A stretch of 24,295 nt of DNA from a virus: IMG/VR virus record IMGVR_UViG_3300033993_002409, positions 1-24,295 of that record, one strand, 5' to 3'. The notes under the pieces are model-generated. The model had not been told where the DNA came from. It ran no database searches and saw only the letters and a program-made list of their open reading frames with translations. This document shows, piece after piece, positions 6,150-13,051 of the stretch; position 1 is the stretch's first letter, and every line of letters starts with the position of its first letter. The position numbers and the translations under genes are program-made.

Positions 6150-9100
6150 ATGGCGCTCGTCAAACTCCAAGTCCGCAGGGACACTGCCGCCAACTGGACG
6201 GCCTCGAACCCCGTCTTGGCTGCCGGTGAGCCGGGACTGGAGACGGACACAGGGAAGGTCAAGTACGGCGACGGCGTGCGCAACTGGGCCACGCTGCCGT
6301 ACTCGTCTGGGGTCACGCTGGGGGATACCGCTCCGCCTACGGCCGGAAGCGCCAGCACGGGCGTCAGCACGCAGGCCGCCAGGGCGGATCACTCGCACGC
6401 CCTGCCGGAGTCGCTGTCCTCGAAGACCCTGAGCACTTCCGGCAACGCCACCGTAGGCGGGTCGCTCACTGTGAACGGCGCGCTAGTCGGCGGTTCCCAC
6501 AAGCACTCAACCGGCGACATCCAAGACTTTTCGTCCACCGTGTTCTCGCAGTTGGCTGCGGCCCTCAAGGCTGGGAGCAACATCACAGCCGCCGTCGATT
6601 CGGCCCGCCAGACGATCACGCTATCGGCGGCTGGCGCTGCGGCCACTCCGCTCGCCATCACCTCCGATCCGGTGGATGCCATGTCGACGGACGGGACGGC
6701 CCGCTTCCAAGCCCGCGCATCGGGCGGGTCGGGCACGATTGCGTACCAGTGGGAGCAGTCGAAGGACAATGGTGCCACGTGGACGCCGATCTCCAACGCC
6801 ACCGGAACCATGCTGGCGCTGGCGAGCCTCGTCACCGCAGACGACGGCAACCAGTATCGCATGAGGGCGACGGCTGGCGATCAGTCCGTGACGACGTTGC
6901 CAGCCACACTACGTACGGCCGCAGTCGCGATCACCTCCGAGCCGCCTGACATCACAACGACTATCGGGTCGATGGTTTCGCTGGCTGTGGCTGCAAGCGC
7001 TGGGTCGGCAGCGGTCACATATCAGTGGCAGAAGAGAGGCTCATCAAGCGACTCATGGGAAGACGTTCCTGGCGCGACGAACTCTACATACGCATACACG
7101 GCCACTGCCGCGTCCGACGCCGACGGCGACCAGTTCCGCGCCGTAGCGATTGCACTGGGAGCCTCCGTCTTCTCGCGGGCCGCGACCGTGAAGATCAACG
7201 GCCCTTCGCTGGCTCTCTTTAGCCAGCCCGCCAGCACGCCGGATTCCGGCGGCACTGCATCTTTTACCGTCGAGCCTATGGGCGGAACGCCGCCGTACAC
7301 CTACCAGTGGCAGCGCCTCAACGGCAGCAACAGCACGTGGGCCAGCACGGACGCATTTGCAGACATCGCCTCCGGTACGTCCGGCGTGTCTGGGGTCACC
7401 TCCAAGACTCTTTCTCTCACGAGCCAGAATGCCGCGCAGCATCTCCGCAAGTATCGCGTTGTCGTCACGGATGCTAACAGCGCGAGCGTTACGAGTGCAG
7501 AGGCCACGCTGAGTACGCTGTCGCTCCAGATAACCCTCCAGCCTTCGCGTGTGTCGGTGACAGACGGCACCGTCCTTCCCACAGATGCGTTCAAGTCGCT
7601 GGGTACGGCCGATGGTGGTGTGACGTATCAGTGGCAGACCTCCGCCGATGCGGGCACGACATGGACAAACATCGCTGGGGCTACCGGCGCGAACTACGGC
7701 AACTTCACCGCCACTCTGCCTGACAATAACAAACTCTATCGCGCAGCCATCACCGGAGACGGTCAGACGCTGAACACCGACGCGGCCACCTTGTCGGTGG
7801 CTCCGGGCGCAGGGCTTTCGCTTACGCAGCAGCCGCCCGCAACAGCCAACGTAGCCGGTTCCACCGGATTCGCTGTCACGCCATTCAACATCCAGTGGGC
7901 TGGTGTGCCGACGCTCGTCGCCGTGCCATCGTCGTACACGCGCAAAACCGAAACCTACGTGTACCTGGAGGTGCTCGTCAGGGGAGAATGGGGCATTCCC
8001 AGTTTTGCGCAGGACTCGTGGTTACGACGCAAGACGGCCTCCAGCGGCAGTGCAACGTGGGCCTACAACCTCCGTGACGGCTTGGTTGCTTCCGGCACTG
8101 AAACGGTATCGCCAGAGTTTTTAGATTTCGCGACATGGAACGGAGAGCGAGCCGCCTTAGTCCCTCCGGTCGACCCTCTCGGCAAGGCGTACCTCGATTT
8201 CCCGCCACCGCCGATGACGTCTGTGGGGCAGAGCGCGCTAGCCACAGCGCGATCCCCTTCCTTGAGCCCCCGCGAACTGGCTGCGGTAAGGTCGCGGCTT
8301 GTCGTGCAGGTGCGTGTATTCGACCAGCGTTCTGGTTTTCCGAACATCGTTCGGTACGACCAGTCGGTTACGTCCACCGAATTTGATATGCGGCTGGACT
8401 ACCCGGCGATTGCGCAACAGCAGTATCGGGTTGGGTCCGGAGCGTGGAGGACGGCCGGAAACGCAAACGACACCGGCACATGGAACAGCGGCGGGGTTTC
8501 TGTGATGGGTTCTGTCAACGGCGGATCAAATTCGCCGTCCATGCCGACCATCGGGCAGACGGTAGAACTGCGCATCGTGGACACGAATGGAATCGTGGGC
8601 CCACAGCCGACGAACTGCACTCCCACGATTCAGTGGTACAAGCAGGGCGGGTCTTTCTCTATATCCTCTTTTCGCAGTTTTACGCCTTCTGGAAGTCCGG
8701 TCGCCATCACTGGAGCCACCGGAAACACGCTCACCCTCAGCGCCGTCACGCTCTTAGATGCCGGGCAGTTTTACCCTGTGGCAACGTGTGGCAGCAGAAC
8801 CGCAGAGCCCGCGAATGGCCGGTTCCACCTTGCGCCACAAATCGCACCGCTGGTGATTACCACGCAACCGTCCGATGCGACGTCTGCTCTCGGGGTCGCC
8901 AACTTTGTGGTCGCATTCAGTGGCGGAGACGGCTCCACGCCCCTGATCTCGTGGCAGCGGCTTTTGCCGTCTGGAAACTGGAGCACCATCACGGGCGCTG
9001 TGTCTGCAACCCTGTCGTTGTCGAGCCTGACGGCCACCCTGAATGGCTCTCAGTATCGCGCCGTAATCAAAGTCGGAGAGCAGACCGTCACAAGCAGGGC

Positions 9101-10418
9101 CGCCACATTGACCGTGCCGGGCTCCGCCATTACGCTCAACCCGATTGACGTTGTGGCAGCCACCGACGGCACGGCTACGCTGGCGTTCGATTTCGTAACG
9201 GATTGCGCTACCCCTGTTATTGTCTGGGAGCGCAAGCGACCCGTCGACACGCTGTGGGTGCCAATCCCCAGCGCCGACACCAAAACACTGCGGCTCACTG
9301 GGCTGGCTCCGGACACATCTGGACTGAACGTCCGCGCGTCAGTGCGATGCAACGGAATCACCACTTACTCGTCGGTGGCGACTGTCGCAGTGGCTTCGTT
9401 CGAAATATTCACCAGCCATCCGGCCAGTCAACAAGTGTCGCCTGGACAGACAGTAACGCTGTCGTTCACGACTAGCCTGACCCCTGGCACGTTTTCGTTC
9501 CTCTGGCAGTATCGTCGCATGGGTTCCGGTTTCTGGAACACATGGACGGGGGCCGCGAGCGGTCAGTCGATTTCGTTTGAGGCTAAGTTTTTGGAGCACA
9601 ACGAGACGGAGTATCGCGTCGAGTTGTTTCCGTACTACGCGAACACGAGTCTCTACAGCCGAGTAGCCCGCGTGCAAGTAGGGCAAACGGGCGCGACCGT
9701 GCTTGTGGATGAAATGGTCGGGGCGCAGATTGTAGCGGTTGCCTACGCCAAAGGGGCATTTGTGGCCCTCAGCGATTACCAGACGCAAATCGCCCGCCGG
9801 TCCACAGACAATGGAGCCACGTGGAGGAACACGTTCCTTCCGGCGTCTAATTGGTGGGACGGCATCATATCCACTAACTCCGGGCGGCTGATTGCATACT
9901 CTTCTGGCAAGCCTGTTTATGGGTATGGCACCAGCATTCCGGCAATGCTGGTGCGAAGCGACGACGGAGGGCTTACGTGGGCTACGTTACCCACGCCTTC
10001 CATCATCAAAGATGAACTGAGGATGTTTTACCTGCCGTATCAAAACGCCATCCTTGCATTTTATCGCACGCAATACCCTACATATGGTGGTTTTGGTGGA
10101 TTTGCGGGCAACCTTGCGTCCTCAGCAATAACGATGGCCGTGTCCCTAAACGACGGGGCAACTTGGCAGGGAGGGTACACGTTGCCGTCGGCGGAGTCAG
10201 GCAACGGTCTTTATCACATCAGCGGCGTAGCGTCCAGCCCGTCTGGCAAGGTGGTAGCCTGCACGCAAGTCCGAAGCGTATTAGGCACGCTTCTGTTATA
10301 CCGCGACGTCGCCGCCTCCGGGTGGGGCCCGCTGCTCAAAGCAGACGATCTGTCATTGGTTGCCAGTTACGACTTGTATCCACGAGCCGTGCATGTTGGG
10401 GGCGTGAGAAGGCGTTAG
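6150..10418 (+). CDS. Giant tail-fibre/receptor-binding protein: Mtd-type N-terminus, Ig-like array, beta-propeller
   Basis: This 1422-residue protein opens with a motif typical of Mtd_N-type virion-anchoring domains (residues about 1-52: 'VRRDTAANWTASNPVLAAGE', then 'ETDTGKVKYGDG...W..LPY'). A linker with 'DHSHALPES' and 'HKHSTGD' follows. Eight Ig-like domains then start near residues 168, 258, 353, 459, 556, 901, 992 and 1083. Most carry the strand-C 'YQWQ/SWQ/QW' tryptophan and a 'Q(Y/F)RA' strand near the end. The fifth is interrupted by about 240 residues (580-820). Residues about 1180-1422 look like a sialidase/BNR-type beta-propeller, with Asp boxes at S1218-W1225, S1270-W1277 and S1332-W1339. 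AAGGGG at 6138-6143 supports the start. The likely role is binding cell-surface glycans or receptors. The propeller seems to stop mid-fold, and the next gene may complete it. Confidence 0.88.
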   Translation: MALVKLQVRRDTAANWTASNPVLAAGEPGLETDTGKVKYGDGVRNWATLPYSSGVTLGDTAPPTAGSASTGVSTQAARADHSHALPESLSSKTLSTSGNATVGGSLTVNGALVGGSHKHSTGDIQDFSSTVFSQLAAALKAGSNITAAVDSARQTITLSAAGAAATPLAITSDPVDAMSTDGTARFQARASGGSGTIAYQWEQSKDNGATWTPISNATGTMLALASLVTADDGNQYRMRATAGDQSVTTLPATLRTAAVAITSEPPDITTTIGSMVSLAVAASAGSAAVTYQWQKRGSSSDSWEDVPGATNSTYAYTATAASDADGDQFRAVAIALGASVFSRAATVKINGPSLALFSQPASTPDSGGTASFTVEPMGGTPPYTYQWQRLNGSNSTWASTDAFADIASGTSGVSGVTSKTLSLTSQNAAQHLRKYRVVVTDANSASVTSAEATLSTLSLQITLQPSRVSVTDGTVLPTDAFKSLGTADGGVTYQWQTSADAGTTWTNIAGATGANYGNFTATLPDNNKLYRAAITGDGQTLNTDAATLSVAPGAGLSLTQQPPATANVAGSTGFAVTPFNIQWAGVPTLVAVPSSYTRKTETYVYLEVLVRGEWGIPSFAQDSWLRRKTASSGSATWAYNLRDGLVASGTETVSPEFLDFATWNGERAALVPPVDPLGKAYLDFPPPPMTSVGQSALATARSPSLSPRELAAVRSRLVVQVRVFDQRSGFPNIVRYDQSVTSTEFDMRLDYPAIAQQQYRVGSGAWRTAGNANDTGTWNSGGVSVMGSVNGGSNSPSMPTIGQTVELRIVDTNGIVGPQPTNCTPTIQWYKQGGSFSISSFRSFTPSGSPVAITGATGNTLTLSAVTLLDAGQFYPVATCGSRTAEPANGRFHLAPQIAPLVITTQPSDATSALGVANFVVAFSGGDGSTPLISWQRLLPSGNWSTITGAVSATLSLSSLTATLNGSQYRAVIKVGEQTVTSRAATLTVPGSAITLNPIDVVAATDGTATLAFDFVTDCATPVIVWERKRPVDTLWVPIPSADTKTLRLTGLAPDTSGLNVRASVRCNGITTYSSVATVAVASFEIFTSHPASQQVSPGQTVTLSFTTSLTPGTFSFLWQYRRMGSGFWNTWTGAASGQSISFEAKFLEHNETEYRVELFPYYANTSLYSRVARVQVGQTGATVLVDEMVGAQIVAVAYAKGAFVALSDYQTQIARRSTDNGATWRNTFLPASNWWDGIISTNSGRLIAYSSGKPVYGYGTSIPAMLVRSDDGGLTWATLPTPSIIKDELRMFYLPYQNAILAFYRTQYPTYGGFGGFAGNLASSAITMAVSLNDGATWQGGYTLPSAESGNGLYHISGVASSPSGKVVACTQVRSVLGTLLLYRDVAASGWGPLLKADDLSLVASYDLYPRAVHVGGVRRR

Positions 10419-10442
10419 TCGATCATCACAGGGATTTACTAA

Positions 10443-11591
10443 ATGAGCATAAGCACCAGGCCAGGCCCTAACACATGGGACTTGGAATACTATCCAGCCA
10501 CGTGCGTCCAGACGACTATAACGGGTACACGGTGCGTGCGGTGGGACTCTCGCCCTCCGGCAGGCACTGTGCTCACGGAAGGCGTTGTTCAGAGAGTCGT
10601 TTGGGTTCCGGATGTCGGCTTCGTCGCGTCTGCGCCGGGCTTCGGGTTCTGCATACTTTCTCTCGGCGGCAAAACATGGTCCCCAATGCCGGGAGAACTC
10701 TCGTTTGGCATGGCACCGGCCATTACGCACAACGGGCGGGCGTACGTTGGCTCTTACGTCGGCGTGACGCAACTGGCTACAATAAACGCAGAAACATACC
10801 CACAGGCCTATTTGACCAGCAGCCAGATTGACCATCCTGTGCCGGTCACTAATGGCGTGGCGGCCGGTCCGACGACCTTGACGTACGTGGGCGTTGGCGG
10901 GCGGCTGTCGTCCGTCCGGCTACTGCCGGAGTACGAGCCTGAGGACTCGCTAAAACCCTCGACGGTTCCGGCGGTGGGCGTGGCAATCGCGACCTCCCAA
11001 GCAGCAACGGTCGAGTGGACCGCTCCCGACTCCGCAGGGACGTCCTCGATCACCTCCTACATCGTCCAGTACACCGACGACGGCGGCGAAAACTGGACGA
11101 CCATCACGGGGCTCACCACCTCGTCGCCTCTCCAGCGCCGCCTGACGGGGTTGACAAATGGCAAGCAATATATGTTCCGCGTTGCGGCCGTGAACGCCTC
11201 CGGGCGTGGCCCGTACTCACTTCCGTCCGCTCCGTACACGCCGACCCCAAGTTCTCCGTCTGCCCCTACTGCCGTCACTGCTACACCGGCCGGTCCGCTG
11301 GAGACGGCGTTCATTGGCGGTGTGTCGGGTCAATACAACACGCGGGTGCGCTTGTCGTGGTCCGCTGCCGCAGACGGCGGCTCGCCCGTGACGGGCTACA
11401 TCATCCGCCGGTTCCCGCACGAACTGGAGATCGCTCGCACAGGATCGGCGTCCACGACGTTCACAACCGATCCGGCGCAGACGCTCCGGATGTTCCAGCC
11501 AGGAGACTCGTTGCAGTTCGACGTAATTGCCGTGAATGCGTACGGCCCGAGTCCGCCTTCGCAGCCATGCACCGCCTTTGTCCTGCGCTAG
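10443..11591 (+). CDS. Propeller-continuation plus fibronectin type III fibre protein
   Basis: This 382-residue protein starts at ATG 10443 with a weak AGGGA about 10 nt upstream. Residues 1-150 resemble further beta-propeller blades: 'VVWVPDVGFVAS' is blade-like, and S73-L-G-G-K-T-W79 is a degenerate Asp box. Two fibronectin type III domains follow, at about 173-270 (with 'ITSYIVQYTDDGG' and 'YMFRVAAVNASGRGPYS') and about 274-382 ('VTGYIIRRF', 'FDVIAVNAYGPSPPS'). The gene lies in the same frame as the giant fibre, separated only by TAG, seven sense codons and TAA. The two proteins may therefore derive from one ancestral gene or assemble as one receptor-binding unit. FN3 modules in phage fibres are thought to mediate surface adhesion. 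The FN3 calls are firm; the propeller call is inference. Confidence 0.85.
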   Translation: MSISTRPGPNTWDLEYYPATCVQTTITGTRCVRWDSRPPAGTVLTEGVVQRVVWVPDVGFVASAPGFGFCILSLGGKTWSPMPGELSFGMAPAITHNGRAYVGSYVGVTQLATINAETYPQAYLTSSQIDHPVPVTNGVAAGPTTLTYVGVGGRLSSVRLLPEYEPEDSLKPSTVPAVGVAIATSQAATVEWTAPDSAGTSSITSYIVQYTDDGGENWTTITGLTTSSPLQRRLTGLTNGKQYMFRVAAVNASGRGPYSLPSAPYTPTPSSPSAPTAVTATPAGPLETAFIGGVSGQYNTRVRLSWSAAADGGSPVTGYIIRRFPHELEIARTGSASTTFTTDPAQTLRMFQPGDSLQFDVIAVNAYGPSPPSQPCTAFVLR

Positions 11592-11600
11592 GAGGCGCTC

Positions 11601-12491
11601 GTGTACTACGCCGCACAGGACATCCTCGAATACCTGATGAACTCCGTCGGCGGCGGGGCGCAGGATAGCGAGCATCGCTTGCTGCGTGCCGCCGTGCATC
11701 ACGCCTACCGGGATGTGATGAACGCCCGCGACTGGAACTTCCATGTCGCCACCGGGACGCTTGATGGCGCTGGGGGCGGGAGCGGCAACGGCGTGACGTC
11801 GTTCACGCTCCCTGAGAACGTCAAGAACATCGACGCCCTCATCCCGCCACTGTCGCACCCCACAATCACGACCTACGTGACGCCATCGGAGTGGCAGCGA
11901 ATCAATGTCATGCTGCCCACACTCAACGCCCCGATCTACTGGACGGTGATGAAAGACCCGTCACTTCCGGATCGCTGGCAGATTCGCATGGCCGGGAGTC
12001 CACCCGACATCGTGTTCAACTATATCTACCGCCGGAAGCCTGTTCCGCTGCGGTATCTGGGCTACGAGCCTGACGCCCGCCAGCCGAACTTCTCCGTGAC
12101 GGGCGCTGTGCGGAGGTACGGCACCGCCGCCAACTTCCCGGAGGGCCTGTCGGGTCTGTATCCGTTCACGGCCCAAGAGATCATCGGGCTGTCGGGCAGC
12201 CTCGTCGGCACACCTCCGACGGGGGCCAAGACGGTCGTGTCGGATTACATCGACGCCAGCGACTCCATGTTCACCGCCATCCTTTCGGGGTGCGAGGTGT
12301 GGCTCGCCCGGATGAACGGCAAGAACGTCGAGGGTGCGCTCACCATCTACAACCGTGACCTGCGGCTGGCCTTCGAGGCCGACTCAGTTGTGCCTATCAG
12401 CGGACAGCGCACTGGCGGCGCCCGCCTCAGTCCGGCACGTGCGCTTGGATACTACTCCCCACCCGGTGCTGACACTGGGGTGCTGCCATGA
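11601..12491 (+). CDS. Head-to-tail adaptor, T7 gp11-like (tail tubular protein A-like)
   Basis: This 296-residue protein starts at GTG 11601 behind a perfect AGGAGG at 11590-11595. The N-terminal segment at residues 28-47 ('LRAAVHHAYRDVMNARDWNF') has the pattern seen in podovirus adaptor proteins: a helix with Ala/Tyr/Arg, then Asp-Trp-(Asn/Asp)-Phe/Tyr. A 'FTLPENVKNIDALI' strand and a 'YVTPSEWQRI' segment follow, comparable to the LPxD and wrapping motifs of that family. Such proteins form a ring under the portal. It sits immediately upstream of the nozzle genes, the same order as gp11-gp12 in T7-like phages. The stop overlaps the next start as ATGA. The family assignment is by motif resemblance. 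Confidence 0.7.
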   Translation: MYYAAQDILEYLMNSVGGGAQDSEHRLLRAAVHHAYRDVMNARDWNFHVATGTLDGAGGGSGNGVTSFTLPENVKNIDALIPPLSHPTITTYVTPSEWQRINVMLPTLNAPIYWTVMKDPSLPDRWQIRMAGSPPDIVFNYIYRRKPVPLRYLGYEPDARQPNFSVTGAVRRYGTAANFPEGLSGLYPFTAQEIIGLSGSLVGTPPTGAKTVVSDYIDASDSMFTAILSGCEVWLARMNGKNVEGALTIYNRDLRLAFEADSVVPISGQRTGGARLSPARALGYYSPPGADTGVLP

Positions 12492-13051
12492 AGGCCGACC
12501 AGTGGCCGGGACTCGTCACCAACGCCAGTCCGTACGCCATCCCTCTTGGGGCGGCCGTCGAGCAGACGAACCTCGTCTGCACTACGCCAGGACAAATCGT
12601 TTCTCGGGACGGAATGCGGAAGGTGGCCTGCGTCGGTGCCACCCCAGCACTGCTGGACTGCTACCCGTACGAGGCCAACGGCAAGACCTATCTCATCTCG
12701 CTTACGGCCGCCGGGCAGTTGGTGGCCTTCGAGAGCCCTGCGTACGGCGTCGAAACCTCCCGGCCCACAGACCCCTCCCTGTCTGCCACAGGCTCTCAGG
12801 TCGCGACCAGTTACACCTACCGCTACGCCACCTCGTCCACGCCTGCGGACCAGCCAGAGCCACCCCCGCCTGTGGACATGATCGACTCGCTGGACGGCGG
12901 GAACTCAACGCTTCTCGTGGCCCCGCTGTACGTCGCAGACGCCATGAACCTGTGTAGCGGCAGCGGGAAACTGGCCGAGATCGACGGAGGTTCCGCAGCC
13001 GATTCGTTCGTCACGCCCACCGTACCCGTCACGAGTCTGTGCAGCCTGTGA
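12488..13051 (+). CDS. Tail nozzle N-terminal protein (gp12-like, first part)
   Basis: This 187-residue protein shows the start typical of podovirus nozzle proteins: 'WPGLVTNASPYAIPLGAA', then 'TTPGQIVSRDGMRKV' at residues 32-46 (a beta-turn 'RDGMRK' close to the 'RDGmr' seen at this position), followed by 'TYLISLTAAGQLVAFESPAY'. The protein ends after 187 residues, far short of the 600-1000 residues usual for such proteins. The following gene in the -1 frame looks like the rest. A weak GGGGTG precedes the ATG, which overlaps the adaptor stop as ATGA, implying coupling. It is either a genuinely separate polypeptide of a two-part nozzle or the front half of a gene broken by a frameshift. Confidence 0.65.
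   Translation: MKADQWPGLVTNASPYAIPLGAAVEQTNLVCTTPGQIVSRDGMRKVACVGATPALLDCYPYEANGKTYLISLTAAGQLVAFESPAYGVETSRPTDPSLSATGSQVATSYTYRYATSSTPADQPEPPPPVDMIDSLDGGNSTLLVAPLYVADAMNLCSGSGKLAEIDGGSAADSFVTPTVPVTSLCSL

Noticed and set aside
9929-9953. Perfect 10-bp inverted repeat with a 5-nt loop
   Set aside because: It lies inside the fibre coding sequence, has no T tract, and encodes ordinary propeller residues, so I do not call it a terminator; an RNA structural role cannot be excluded.
10163-10471. Alternative + strand frame spanning the end of the giant fibre, as a possible frameshift continuation
   Set aside because: Its translation is Arg/His/Gln-rich, shows no propeller pattern and stops soon after, so a frameshift at the G run (10398-10402) does not rescue the fold.
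6150-11591. Diversity-generating retroelement variable region in the Mtd-like fibre
   Set aside because: Only the N-terminal anchor resembles Mtd; I see no C-type lectin end, no template repeat and no reverse transcriptase in the window.
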